Shown: in pieces, positions 24,844-35,587 of the stretch
How positions within the stretch are numbered: the first letter of the stretch is position 1
Layout of the letters: the number at the start of each line of letters is the position of its first letter
Assembly: GCF_003614925.1 (NCBI RefSeq)
Contig: NZ_QYLP01000099.1
Location: 1 to 64,000 of the forward strand
Direction: 5' to 3'
Origin: Arthrobacter celericrescens
GTDB taxonomy: Bacteria; Actinomycetota; Actinomycetes; Actinomycetales; Micrococcaceae
DNA length: 64,000 nt
Translations under genes and position numbers: made by a program
The notes under the pieces: generated by a model
Seen by the model: the letters and a program-made list of their open reading frames with translations, nothing else
What the model was told of the DNA's origin: nothing
Databases searched by the model: none

Positions 24844-26355
24844 ATGACCCAGCCCGAACACGATCCCTTTGGCTTCGTAGGCCTGACCTACGACGACGTC
24901 CTGCTCCTTCCGGGCCACACGGACGTCATCCCGTCCGACGCCGACACGTCCTCCCGGATCTCCAAGCGGATCGTGGTCCAGACCCCGCTGCTTTCGGCCG
25001 CGATGGACACCGTCACGGAGTCCCGCATGGCCATCGCCATGGCCCGCCAGGGCGGCCTCGGCGTGATCCACCGCAACCTCTCCATCGCAGACCAGGCCGA
25101 CCACGTGGACCGCGTGAAGCGCTCAGAGTCCGGCATGATCACCAACCCGCTGGTCATCGGCCCCGAAGCCACCCTGCAGGAACTGGACCAGTTGTGTGCC
25201 CGCTACCGGGTTTCCGGCCTGCCGGTCGTCGACGCCGAAAACCGCCTGTTGGGCATCATCACCAACCGAGACACCCGCTTCGTTCCGGAGAGCGAGTACC
25301 CGTCGCGCCTGGTCAGCGAAGTCATGACCAAGATGCCGCTGGTCACGGGCCGCGTGGGCATCAGCCGCGAAGAAGCGTCCGACCTACTCGCGAAGAACAA
25401 GATCGAAAAACTCCCTCTCGTCGACGAGCAGGGCCGCCTGCAGGGCCTCATCACCACCAAGGACTTCACCAAGGCGGAGCAGTACCCGCTGGCCACCAAG
25501 GACGAGGAAGGCCGCCTGCGTGTCGGCGCCGCCATCGGCTTCTTCGGTGACGGCTGGGAGCGCGCCATGACCCTGATCGACGCCGGCGTGGACGCACTCT
25601 TCGTGGACACCGCCAACGGCCACTCGCAGGGCGTGCTGGACATGATCGCCCGCCTGAAGGGCGACAAGGCCGCCGCGCACGTGGACATCATCGGCGGCCA
25701 GGCCGCTACCCGCGAAGGCGCCCAGGCACTGATCGACGCCGGTGCGGACGGCATCAAGGTGGGCGTGGGCCCCGGCTCCATCTGCACCACCCGCGTGGTT
25801 GCCGGCGTCGGCGTCCCGCAGATCACCGCCATCTACGAATCCGCGAAAGCCGCCATCCCGGCAGGCGTCCCGCTGATCGCCGATGGCGGCCTGCAGTACT
25901 CGGGCGACATCGGCAAGGCCCTCGTGGCCGGCGCCGACACCGTGATGCTCGGCTCCCTGCTGGCCGGCTGCGACGAGTCCCCGGGCGACCTCATCTTCGT
26001 CAACGGCAAGCAGTACAAGAGCTACCGCGGCATGGGCTCCCTCGGCGCCATGCAGTCCCGCGGCAAGAACACGTCCTACTCCAAGGACCGCTACTTCCAG
26101 GCCGACGTCTCCGGTGACGACAAGCTCATCCCCGAAGGCATCGAAGGCCGGGTCGCCTACCGCGGCCCGCTGTCCTCCGTGGCCTACCAGCTGGTCGGCG
26201 GCCTGCGCCAGACCATGTTCTACACCGGTGCGCCGACCATCCCCGAGCTCAAGGCCCGCGGCAAGTTCGTCCGCATCACGGCCGCCGGCCTGAAGGAATC
26301 GCACCCGCACGACATCCAGATGACCGTCGAAGCGCCGAACTACGGTTCCCGGTAG
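24844..26355 (+). CDS. guaB: Inosine-5'-monophosphate dehydrogenase
   Basis: Converts IMP to XMP with NAD+, the committed step to guanine nucleotides. The 503-residue TIM barrel carries two CBS domains (about 98-150 and 158-212). The catalytic loop GPGSICTTR has the nucleophile C314, and the flap includes GSLGAMQSR. The ATG is preceded by AAGAGG. It is the first of three GMP-pathway genes in the window, with guaB3 at 30.5 kb and guaA at 35.6 kb, all on the plus strand but separately promoted. The 204-base interval before it holds A/T-rich segments but no clear -35/-10 pair. Confidence 0.98.
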   Translation: MTQPEHDPFGFVGLTYDDVLLLPGHTDVIPSDADTSSRISKRIVVQTPLLSAAMDTVTESRMAIAMARQGGLGVIHRNLSIADQADHVDRVKRSESGMITNPLVIGPEATLQELDQLCARYRVSGLPVVDAENRLLGIITNRDTRFVPESEYPSRLVSEVMTKMPLVTGRVGISREEASDLLAKNKIEKLPLVDEQGRLQGLITTKDFTKAEQYPLATKDEEGRLRVGAAIGFFGDGWERAMTLIDAGVDALFVDTANGHSQGVLDMIARLKGDKAAAHVDIIGGQAATREGAQALIDAGADGIKVGVGPGSICTTRVVAGVGVPQITAIYESAKAAIPAGVPLIADGGLQYSGDIGKALVAGADTVMLGSLLAGCDESPGDLIFVNGKQYKSYRGMGSLGAMQSRGKNTSYSKDRYFQADVSGDDKLIPEGIEGRVAYRGPLSSVAYQLVGGLRQTMFYTGAPTIPELKARGKFVRITAAGLKESHPHDIQMTVEAPNYGSR

Positions 26356-26375
26356 TAGCCGGCCCTGTTACCAGG

Positions 26376-26405
26376 TGTTCCCCGTGGAGGAATCCGCGGG
26401 GAACA
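26376..26405 (+). terminator. Hairpin after guaB
   Basis: TGTTCCCCG pairs with CGGGGAACA (9-bp perfect stem, 12-base loop), 20 bases after the guaB stop and just before the promoter of the next gene. Confidence 0.65.
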
Positions 26406-26422
26406 GCCGTTTAAGCGCGCGT

Positions 26423-26428
26423 TAAGCT
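26423..26428 (+). promoter_or_regulatory. Leaderless-type -10 element of the ABC exporter gene
   Basis: TAAGCT is followed by exactly 6 bases and the ATG at 26435. Confidence 0.65.
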
Positions 26429-26434
26429 TGGGGC

Positions 26435-28312
26435 ATGTCTGAAACGCCCGCGGAACCGCGGCACCCGGCCTCGGTCCGGCTCAGCAAGGACCCGCCCCGC
26501 AGGCTCGCACTCCGGCCTTACGCCCGCGCCGTCGGGCAGGTGCTCAAGGTGAGCTTCCAGGCCTCGCCCGCCGCAGTGATCATGAAGGTGGCCGGTTCGC
26601 TCATTTCGGCGTTGCTGCCGCTGGTCACCACCTACTTCGCCTCGCTCACCACCACGGCGCTGGCCGCCGGTTATGCGGGGGATCCCGACGCCGGCCCGCG
26701 GGCGGTCCTGTACGTCATCGTCACCGCGGCGCTGGGCTTGTTCTGGGGCACCTTCAGCAGCCTGGACCGTTACATCCAGCAGCTGATGAGCTTCAAAGTG
26801 GGCGCCATCGTGGGCGACCAGATGTACGAGCGCTTCCTGGCCCTCGAGTTCTGGCGCTACGACGACAAGGAGACAGTGGATCTCTACGACCGGGCCAAAC
26901 GCTTCTCCGACTCCTACGCGCGGGTGCTGGACCGGATCGCCGCCATTTTCACCCAGTTCGTCTCCGTGGTGCTGGCCGTCGGGGCTTTGCTGCTGGTCAG
27001 CTGGTGGATCGCGGTGATCGTTCTGGTGGCGATCGTGCCCAGCGTGTACCTGCAGTTCAAACTGTCCCGCGAACAGATCGCCCACTGGAACACCCAGGTG
27101 GATTCCCGCAGGCAGCGGCGGATGATCGAAACCAACCTGATCCGCCCGCAGCACATCGCCGAGATGCGCCTGTACGGGATCGTCGGGTTCCTCATGGAAC
27201 TGCGTTCCCGGCTGCGTGATGCCGATGAGCGCAGGCGCCTGGAATTCCAGAAACGCTACATCCCCAAGCAACTGGCCGCGGACGCCCTGCAGTACGGTGC
27301 GGAAGTCGTGTCCCTGATCTGGGTGGTGGGGCAGATCATCGCCCGGGCCCAGCCGGTGGGGCAGTTCCTCTACGTGCAGCAGATCGTCAGCCGGGCGCTG
27401 TCCACGGCCAACAACCTGGTCTCGGCGCTGAGTTCCATTGACGAGGACCTCGCCAACCTCAAGGACTACGAGCTCTTCATGGCGCTTCCGGTGCCCACCG
27501 GCCACGCTCCGGCGTTGGCTGACGTGCCGCGGACGGTGGAGCTGCGGGACATCCGCTTCAGCTACACCGGGAGCGACATCGAGGTCATCAAGGGCGTTTC
27601 CCTCACCATAGAACAGGGACAGCACATTGCCATCGCGGGGGAGAACGGCGCCGGAAAGTCGACCCTGATCCGGATCCTGGCCGGGCTGTACAGCCCCGAC
27701 TCGGGGCAGGTCCTGCTCGACGGCGTCGACCTCGCCACCGTCGACGTCAAGAGCTGGCACCGCCACCTCGCCGTCCTCAGCCAGGAGTTCCTCAAGTACG
27801 AATTCGCCACGGCCGCAGACAACATCTATTACGGCGACGTCGACGAAGCCCGGGACGATGCCCGGGTCCGCCGGGCCGCGCACGACGCCGAAGCCCTGGA
27901 CTTCATCAACAAGCTGCCCCACGGCCTGGACAACCACGTGAGCAACTGGATGGAGGATCCCCGGGGACGCAAGGGCAGCGGCCTGTCCGGCGGCCAGTGG
28001 CAGCGGCTCGCCATGGCCCGGAACTTCTACCGCCGGGCCGCGTTCATGGTCATGGACGAACCCACCTCCGCGATCGACGCCCTCGCCGAACACCGCATCT
28101 TCACAAGGCTTTTCGCTGACCGGAGCAGCACGATCATCGCCATCAGCCACCGCCTGGCCACGATCGAAAAGGCCGACATCGTCTACATGCTCGAAGATGG
28201 CCGGATCGTGGAGCAGGGGACCCACAAGGAACTCGTGGCCCTGCGCGGACGCTACTTCCGGATGTTCGAATCCCAGCTCAGCCTGGACGGGAGCATCCAG
28301 GACGACTCCTGA
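26435..28312 (+). CDS. ABC exporter, fused membrane and ATPase domains
   Basis: A 625-residue half-transporter. The membrane domain spans about 30-335 with roughly six helices. The ATPase domain has Walker A GENGAGKST (402-410), signature LSGGQ (517-521), Walker B FMVMDEPTSA with E542, and the switch His in ISHR. It would function as a homodimer in the inner membrane. The organisation is that of multidrug/lipid exporters; the substrate is unknown. The start follows TAAGCT by 6 bases. A strong terminator at 28332 closes the unit, so it is monocistronic. Confidence 0.93.
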   Translation: MSETPAEPRHPASVRLSKDPPRRLALRPYARAVGQVLKVSFQASPAAVIMKVAGSLISALLPLVTTYFASLTTTALAAGYAGDPDAGPRAVLYVIVTAALGLFWGTFSSLDRYIQQLMSFKVGAIVGDQMYERFLALEFWRYDDKETVDLYDRAKRFSDSYARVLDRIAAIFTQFVSVVLAVGALLLVSWWIAVIVLVAIVPSVYLQFKLSREQIAHWNTQVDSRRQRRMIETNLIRPQHIAEMRLYGIVGFLMELRSRLRDADERRRLEFQKRYIPKQLAADALQYGAEVVSLIWVVGQIIARAQPVGQFLYVQQIVSRALSTANNLVSALSSIDEDLANLKDYELFMALPVPTGHAPALADVPRTVELRDIRFSYTGSDIEVIKGVSLTIEQGQHIAIAGENGAGKSTLIRILAGLYSPDSGQVLLDGVDLATVDVKSWHRHLAVLSQEFLKYEFATAADNIYYGDVDEARDDARVRRAAHDAEALDFINKLPHGLDNHVSNWMEDPRGRKGSGLSGGQWQRLAMARNFYRRAAFMVMDEPTSAIDALAEHRIFTRLFADRSSTIIAISHRLATIEKADIVYMLEDGRIVEQGTHKELVALRGRYFRMFESQLSLDGSIQDDS

Positions 28313-28331
28313 GGAACTGTCAGGAACGCAC

Positions 28332-28372
28332 GACGGCGGTGCCCCCGTGAGGTGGGGACACCGCCGTCGCGC
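28332..28372. terminator. Strong terminator between convergent genes
   Basis: GACGGCGGTG with CACCGCCGTC and an inner CCCC/GGGG stem form a long hairpin. GCGCTTTT follows on the plus strand. It serves the ABC exporter and, from the other side, the subtilisin gene. Confidence 0.85.
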
Positions 28373-28404
28373 TTTTGGCCAGCGGGCGTCAGCTCAGTGA
28401 GCGG

Positions 28405-30312
<1,908 letters not shown>

Positions 30313-30429
30313 GGTGTTCCTGTCTCCGGGCGCGTGTGGTCCCGGGCGATGAAAATAAGGAGGCCGGCGCAGAGGGTTTCCGCAACCGAGAGAAATCTAT
30401 TGGTCGTGTCAATATTTGTAAATAGTTCT

Positions 30430-30444
30430 TTCACATTTTGTGAA
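30430..30444. promoter_or_regulatory. 15-base palindrome in the protease-guaB3 spacer
   Basis: TTCACA-TTT-TGTGAA is a perfect inverted repeat in an A/T-rich part of the 189-base divergent spacer, 118 bases upstream of the protease ATG and 58 before guaB3. It could be an operator for either gene. The regulator is unknown. Confidence 0.4.
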
Positions 30445-30488
30445 GCCTTTACTTCAATGGTCGAATCGGTTCCGTGAAAGGGGTCCAG

Positions 30489-30494
30489 TAAAGT
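30489..30494 (+). promoter_or_regulatory. Leaderless-type -10 element of guaB3
   Basis: TAAAGT is followed by 7 bases and the GTG at 30502. Confidence 0.6.
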
Positions 30495-30501
30495 AGAGCC
30501 C

Positions 30502-31635
30502 GTGACTTATGAGATTGAGATTGGCCGTGGCAAGCGTGGGCGTCGTGCCTACTCCCTGGACGACATTGCGATCGTCCCCAACCGCAGGACCCGCGACCCC
30601 AAGGACGTCTCCGTCTCGTGGCAGATTGACGCCTACAAGTTCGAAATGCCGGTGATCGCGGCCCCGATGGATTCGGCCATGTCGCCGGAAACCGCCATCG
30701 CGCTGGGCCGCCTCGGCGGCTTGGGCGTGCTGGACCTCGAAGGCCTGTGGACCCGTTACGAGGACCCGCAGTCTGTCCTGGATGAAATCGCCGCGCTCGC
30801 CGACGAAACCGCCAGCCCGGCGGTCACCCGGCGGATGCAGGAGCTCTACAAGGCGCCCATCCAGCCCGAGCTGATCACCAGCCGTCTTGCCGAGATCCGC
30901 GCCTCCGGCGTCACGGTGGCCGGCTCCCTGACGCCGCAGCGCACCCAGGAGCACTACAAGACCGTGGTGGCTGCCGGCGTCGACATCTTCGTCATCCGCG
31001 GTACCACCGTGTCCGCGGAGCACGTCTCCAAGAACCACGAGCCGCTGAACCTCAAGAAGTTCATCTACGAACTCGACGTTCCGGTCATCGTGGGCGGTGC
31101 GGCCGGCTACACTCCGGCCCTGCACCTCATGCGCACCGGTGCAGCCGGGGTGCTGGTCGGCTTCGGCGGCGGCGCAACCACCACCACCCGGCGCGCGCTG
31201 GGCATCCACTCCCCGCTCGCCTCGGCCATCAGCGACGTCGCCGCGGCCCGCCGCGACTACCTCGACGAGTCCGGCGGACGCTACGTGCACGTCATCGCCG
31301 ACGGCGGCATGGGCTCCTCCGGCGACATCGTCAAGGCCATCGCGATGGGCGCCGACGCCGTCATGCTCGGCAGTGCCCTGGCCCGCGCCGAAGAAGCACC
31401 CGGCAAGGGCTGGCACTGGGGCCAGGAGGCCCACCACCTCGAACTGCCGCGCGGCGACCGCGTCAACGTCGGCACCGTGGGCCCGCTCGAGGAAGTGCTC
31501 TTCGGCCCGGGCCACCACACCAACGGCACCTCCAACCTCATCGGTGCGCTGCGCCGCTCGATGGCGACCACCGGCTATTCGGACCTGAAGGAATTCCAGC
31601 GGGTCGACGTCGTCGTTTCTCCCTACCTCGGCTAG
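30502..31635 (+). CDS. guaB3: GuaB3 family IMP dehydrogenase-related protein
   Basis: A 377-residue IMPDH/GMP-reductase-fold barrel without CBS domains. The N-terminus (RRAYSLDDIAIVPNRRTRDP) and the phosphate-binding IADGGMGSSGDIVKAIA are conserved. The loop that carries the catalytic cysteine in IMPDH and GMP reductase reads VGFGGGATTTTRR (219-231), with no cysteine. Classical IMPDH chemistry is therefore unlikely. GuaB3 proteins have been proposed to be GMP reductases or regulators, which this loop calls into question here. The GTG start has a leaderless -10. The neighbourhood (guaB upstream, guaA downstream) is typical of Actinobacteria. Confidence 0.88.
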   Translation: MTYEIEIGRGKRGRRAYSLDDIAIVPNRRTRDPKDVSVSWQIDAYKFEMPVIAAPMDSAMSPETAIALGRLGGLGVLDLEGLWTRYEDPQSVLDEIAALADETASPAVTRRMQELYKAPIQPELITSRLAEIRASGVTVAGSLTPQRTQEHYKTVVAAGVDIFVIRGTTVSAEHVSKNHEPLNLKKFIYELDVPVIVGGAAGYTPALHLMRTGAAGVLVGFGGGATTTTRRALGIHSPLASAISDVAAARRDYLDESGGRYVHVIADGGMGSSGDIVKAIAMGADAVMLGSALARAEEAPGKGWHWGQEAHHLELPRGDRVNVGTVGPLEEVLFGPGHHTNGTSNLIGALRRSMATTGYSDLKEFQRVDVVVSPYLG

Positions 31636-31718
31636 CCGGCGCTGCCGCCCTGCCCAAGCCCGTACTCAGCAAGTAGTCTGGGGGGATTGACGGCTGAACG
31701 CGCGATCGGAGGCGTCCA

Positions 31719-33479
31719 ATGGGCAGGGCAGCAGGGGCTTCGGGGCCATCCAACTCACCGGACGGTGCACTGAGCCCGCAGGCGAGGGCCGAATCCATTG
31801 AGGTCCTCAAAGGCACCGCCGAGGCCGGCCGGGAACTGGACATCCTGATCGTCGGCGGCGGCGTGGTTGGCGCGGGCGCCGCCTTGGACGCTGTGACCCG
31901 CGGCCTCTCGGTGGGCATCGTGGAGGCCCGGGACTGGGCCTCCGGCACCTCGTCCCGTTCCTCGAAGCTGATCCACGGCGGCCTGCGCTACCTCGAGATG
32001 CTCGACTTCGCGCTGGTGCAGGAAGCCTTGCAGGAACGCGGCCTGCTCATCCAGCAGATCGCCCCGCACCTGGTCCGCCCCGTTCCGTTCCTGTACCCGC
32101 TGACACGGCGCTTCTGGGAACGGCCCTACGTGGGTGCCGGCATCTTCCTGTACGACACCCTGGGCCTGACCTCCGGTCACAGTCGCGGCGTCCCCATGCA
32201 CAAGCACTTCTTCCGCCGCGGCACCCTCCGCGCCGCGCCGAGCCTGAAGAACGATGCCTTCGTCGGGTCCATCCGCTACTACGACGCGCAGGTGGATGAC
32301 GCCCGGCTGGTGGTCAACCTCGTCCGGACGGCGGCCCGCTACGGTGCGCACGCCGTGAACCGGATGCGCGTGGTCTCCTTCCTCCGCGAAGGCGAGCGGG
32401 TGGTCGGGGCGAAGGTGGAGAACCAGGAAGACGGCAGCACCTTCGAAATCCGCGCCAAGCAGGTAGTGAACGCCACCGGCGTCTGGACGGACGAAACGCA
32501 GGCCATGGTCACCGACCGCGGCCAGCTCAAGGTCCGTGCCTCCAAGGGCATCCACCTCGTGGTTCCGCGGGACCGCTTCCAGTCCACCGTGGGCCTGATC
32601 CTGCGGACCGAGAAATCCGTGCTCTTCGTCATCCCCTGGGGCCGGCACTGGATCATCGGCACCACGGATACCGACTGGAAGCTGGACAAGGCGCATCCCG
32701 CGGCGTCGTCGAAGGACATCGACTACGTGCTCGAACACGTCAACAGGGTGCTGAAGCGGCCCCTGACCAGGGAAGACGTCGAAGGCGTCTACGCAGGCCT
32801 GCGTCCCCTGCTGGCGGGCGAGAGCGATTCCACGGCCAAGCTTTCCCGCGAGCACGTTGTGGCGCACCCGGTGCCGGGCCTGGTGGTGGTGGCCGGCGGA
32901 AAATTCACCACCTACCGCGTCATGGCCAAGGACGCCGTGGACGAAGCCACCCGCGCCATGGACGAGCGCGTCCCCGCCAGCTGCACCGAAACCATTCCGC
33001 TGCTCGGAGCCGAAGGATTCAAGGCCGCCTGGAACCGCAGGTCCCGGATGGCGGAGGAATCCGGGGTGCACGTGGCGCGCGTGGAGCACTTGCTGAACCG
33101 CTACGGCTCAATGGCAACCGACGTCCTGGCCCTGATCCGGGAACTGCCGGAGCTCGCGGAGCCCCTCCCCGGCGCCGACGATTACCTGGCCGCCGAGGTC
33201 GTCTACGCCACCACCCACGAAGGCGCCCGGCACGTCCACGACGTCCTGACCCGCCGGACCCGCATTTCGATCGAGGCCTGGGACAGGGGCGTGTCCGCGG
33301 TGCCCGTAGTCGCTAAGCTGATGGGAGAAATCCTCGGCTGGAGCGATGCGCAGCGGGAAGGCGAAATCAAGCACTACCTTGCCCGCGTCGAAGCGGAACG
33401 GCTCAGCCAGGAGCAGCCCGACGACGAGTCGGCCGACGCTGCCCGCATGGGGGTGGATGACATCGTTCCCTTGCGCTGA
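31719..33479 (+). CDS. glpD: Aerobic glycerol-3-phosphate dehydrogenase
   Basis: FAD enzyme at the inner membrane that oxidises glycerol-3-phosphate to DHAP and feeds electrons to quinone. The 586-residue protein has the FAD loop LIVGGGVVGAGAALDAV at about 44-60 and the family signature GTSSRSSKLIHGGLRYL. The second FAD region is GLRPLLAGESDSTAKLSREH, and the C-terminal DAO-C domain is present. The ATG has CGGAGGCG 6 bases upstream, so this gene is SD-led unlike its neighbours. The PTS EIIA gene follows 54 bases later. No glycerol facilitator or kinase is nearby. Confidence 0.95.
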   Translation: MGRAAGASGPSNSPDGALSPQARAESIEVLKGTAEAGRELDILIVGGGVVGAGAALDAVTRGLSVGIVEARDWASGTSSRSSKLIHGGLRYLEMLDFALVQEALQERGLLIQQIAPHLVRPVPFLYPLTRRFWERPYVGAGIFLYDTLGLTSGHSRGVPMHKHFFRRGTLRAAPSLKNDAFVGSIRYYDAQVDDARLVVNLVRTAARYGAHAVNRMRVVSFLREGERVVGAKVENQEDGSTFEIRAKQVVNATGVWTDETQAMVTDRGQLKVRASKGIHLVVPRDRFQSTVGLILRTEKSVLFVIPWGRHWIIGTTDTDWKLDKAHPAASSKDIDYVLEHVNRVLKRPLTREDVEGVYAGLRPLLAGESDSTAKLSREHVVAHPVPGLVVVAGGKFTTYRVMAKDAVDEATRAMDERVPASCTETIPLLGAEGFKAAWNRRSRMAEESGVHVARVEHLLNRYGSMATDVLALIRELPELAEPLPGADDYLAAEVVYATTHEGARHVHDVLTRRTRISIEAWDRGVSAVPVVAKLMGEILGWSDAQREGEIKHYLARVEAERLSQEQPDDESADAARMGVDDIVPLR

Positions 33480-33533
33480 GCCCGGCGCGGGGACGGCCAC
33501 GCCCGGGGGAGACGAACACTGAAGGGAAACACT

Positions 33534-34022
33534 TTGGCGGAAACACTTGACCCGTATGACGCGGACCTGACCACACCGGACCTGGTCATCCTTGAACTGG
33601 AAGCCGCGGACAAGGGTGACGCCGCCGCGCAGCTTGCCGAGCGCCTCCACGCCCATGGCCGCATCACGGACCTCGAGGGCTTCCTGGGCCAGGTCAACGC
33701 CCGCGAACACCAGATGGCCACCGGCCTGCCCGGAGGCATCGGGCTGCCGCACGCCCGCAGCGAATTCGTGTCCCGGATCTCCATCGCCGTGGGCGTCACC
33801 AAGTTCGGGCACGCCCTCGACTTCGGCGCCGCGGACGGGCCGGCCACCCTGGTCCTGCTGATCGCCACCCCGCCCAGCTCCTTCTCCGACCACCTCGAAG
33901 TCCTGGCCACCATGGCCCGCTCGCTGTCCAAGGAATCCTTCCGGGAATCCCTGCGGCGCGCCCACGACCCCGAAGTCATCGCCGAACTGATCAACTCCAG
34001 CCTGGTGTTCTTCGACCACTAA
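33534..34022 (+). CDS. PTS fructose/mannitol-type EIIA protein
   Basis: A 162-residue stand-alone EIIA domain of the fructose/mannitol/nitrogen class. It accepts phosphate from HPr on H73 in GIGLPHARSEFV. The rest shows the usual alternating fold (VLELEAADKGDAAAQLAERL and the DHLEVLATMARSL helix). It starts with TTG, supported by GAAGGGA upstream. No EIIB or EIIC is adjacent, so it may be regulatory (EIIA-Ntr-like) or serve distant permeases. It sits between glpD and SURF1 with about 55-60 base spacers. Confidence 0.88.
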   Translation: MAETLDPYDADLTTPDLVILELEAADKGDAAAQLAERLHAHGRITDLEGFLGQVNAREHQMATGLPGGIGLPHARSEFVSRISIAVGVTKFGHALDFGAADGPATLVLLIATPPSSFSDHLEVLATMARSLSKESFRESLRRAHDPEVIAELINSSLVFFDH

Positions 34023-34069
34023 AGAGTGGGGCAGGCCCGGCCGTTTAGCTGTTCTACAGCCTGACGAAG

Positions 34070-34075
34070 TACGGT
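34070..34075 (+). promoter_or_regulatory. Leaderless-type -10 element of the SURF1 gene
   Basis: TACGGT is followed by exactly 6 bases and the GTG at 34082. Confidence 0.6.
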
Positions 34076-34081
34076 TAAGGG

Positions 34082-34918
34082 GTGTTGAAAACCGCTCTGA
34101 AACCCCGCTGGATCGCAGGGCTCGTCTTTGCGCTCCTGCTTTCCGGGGTGTTCGTGCTGCTGAGCCAGTGGCAGTTCGGACGGTCCACCCAGAGCGAAGT
34201 CCCGGTCTCCCCGCAGACCGAGGAAACCAAGGCCCTCACCGCGGTCCTGCAGCCCGGCACCTTCTTCCCCGGCGCCGTCGCCGATCAGATGGTCAGCGCC
34301 ACCGGCAGCTACGACCCCGCCAAGCAGGTCCTCGTCGAGGACCGCCTGAAGGACGGCAAGAAGGGGTACTGGATCGTTTCGGCGTTCGCCGTCGACGGCG
34401 CACCCGCGCTCAGCGGTGCCGGCGCCTCGGCGAAGACCTGGATCCCGGTGGCCCGCGCGTGGGTTGCGGAACCCGGCCAGGCCGGCCCGCCGCCGTCGGG
34501 CACCATTGAGCTGACCGGACGCCTGCTTCCTTCGGAAGCCCCTCTGCCGAACGTCGACGCCGGCGCGGGGCGGGCCTCCGCGGTCTCGGTCGCCGAACTG
34601 ATCAACCGCTGGGAGGTGTCCAGCTATCCGGGGTTCGTTGCGGCCAGCGCCGAAAGCAGCGGCGGCAAGGCCGTAGACCTGCCCCCGGACATGAAGGCCC
34701 TCAACATCCCGGCCCAGCCGCCGGCACAGCAGGTCAACTGGCTGAACCTCTTCTACTCCGTGGAGTGGGTGGTCTTCGCCGGTTTCGCGCTCTACATCTG
34801 GTGGCGGCTGGTGGCCGATGACTACCGCCGCGACCTTGAAGAGGACGTCCCGGACGATGAGCCCGGGGACGATGAAACACCGACAGCAAGCGATCCAGAA
34901 CAAAAGGTACAGCCATGA
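34082..34918 (+). CDS. SURF1 family cytochrome oxidase assembly protein
   Basis: A 278-residue membrane protein with the SURF1 layout. One N-terminal helix (about 10-27, WIAGLVFALLLSGVFVLLS) is followed by WQFGRS. A large outside domain comes next (VSATGSYDPAKQVLVEDR, WIPVARAW, LTGRLLPSE), then a C-terminal helix with YSVEWVVFAGFALYIWWRLV (about 222-241) and an acidic tail. SURF1 helps heme insertion into aa3-type cytochrome oxidase. It is leaderless by promoter spacing and overlaps the DUF3817 gene by 4 bases (ATGA). No oxidase genes are in the window. Confidence 0.9.
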   Translation: MLKTALKPRWIAGLVFALLLSGVFVLLSQWQFGRSTQSEVPVSPQTEETKALTAVLQPGTFFPGAVADQMVSATGSYDPAKQVLVEDRLKDGKKGYWIVSAFAVDGAPALSGAGASAKTWIPVARAWVAEPGQAGPPPSGTIELTGRLLPSEAPLPNVDAGAGRASAVSVAELINRWEVSSYPGFVAASAESSGGKAVDLPPDMKALNIPAQPPAQQVNWLNLFYSVEWVVFAGFALYIWWRLVADDYRRDLEEDVPDDEPGDDETPTASDPEQKVQP

Positions 34919-35445
34919 TTGACCCGAAACCGGCAGTCCCGTCCAACGAATCGGACACGTCGCAGTCCGGCACCTCCGCCGCTCGCCCCGCCGGCAAGAA
35001 GCGCCGCTTCGGCGGGACCGAAGCGCAGATCCGCTCGGCTCTGAAGTTCTACAAGCTGATGGCATACCTCACTGGCATCATGCTCCTGTTGCTGTGCGTC
35101 GAACTGATCGCGCGCTACGGCTTCGGGGTTTCGCTCTACGCCGGCGGCACCGACGCTCTGACCGGCCGGCCCTTCGGGTTCGGCCTGGCCGACTCCGAGC
35201 CCAAGGGTGTCATCGGCGGCGTGAACCTGTCGGTGATGGTGCTGATCGTCCACGGCTGGATGTACGTGGTGTACCTGATCTCGGACTTCCGGCTGTGGTC
35301 CCTCATGCGCTGGCCGTTCACCAAGTTCATCCTGCTCGCCTTGGGCGGCGTGGTGCCCCTGATGTCCTTCATCGTGGAGAAGAAGTTCCACGCTGAGGTC
35401 GAGGCCGAACTGGCCGCCAACCCCCAGGCCTCGAAGCGCTACTGA
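34915..35445 (+). CDS. DUF3817 domain membrane protein
   Basis: A 176-residue protein with a polar N-terminal 45 residues and three membrane helices, around 46-66, 102-122 and 131-151. The DUF3817 pattern LKFYKLMAYLTGIMLLLLCVE, GWMYVVYLISDF, LALGGVVPLMSFIVEKK is clear. Function is unknown. The 4-base overlap with SURF1 implies co-expression and perhaps a shared role in respiratory membrane complexes. A hairpin-forming segment lies 30 bases downstream, before the guaA promoter. Confidence 0.85.
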   Translation: MIDPKPAVPSNESDTSQSGTSAARPAGKKRRFGGTEAQIRSALKFYKLMAYLTGIMLLLLCVELIARYGFGVSLYAGGTDALTGRPFGFGLADSEPKGVIGGVNLSVMVLIVHGWMYVVYLISDFRLWSLMRWPFTKFILLALGGVVPLMSFIVEKKFHAEVEAELAANPQASKRY

Positions 35446-35474
35446 GCTTCGGCAGGGCGCTGCCGGAAGCCCTT

Positions 35475-35494
35475 GCGGGGCAACCGAGCCCCGC
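35475..35494 (+). terminator. GC hairpin after the DUF3817 gene
   Basis: GCGGGGC-AACCGA-GCCCCGC forms a 7-bp perfect stem 30 bases after the stop. There is no T-run, so function as a terminator is uncertain. Confidence 0.4.
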
Positions 35495-35575
35495 GCGGTG
35501 TGAGATTGCTGACGTCCGACCCGTTTTGGGCGGCCGTCGGCGGGGCCGGAGATGCACCGGGGTAGCCGGGCAAAG

Positions 35576-35581
35576 TAGGCT
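35576..35581 (+). promoter_or_regulatory. Leaderless-type -10 element of guaA
   Basis: TAGGCT is followed by exactly 6 bases and the GTG at 35588. Confidence 0.65.
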
Positions 35582-35587
35582 GTTCTG

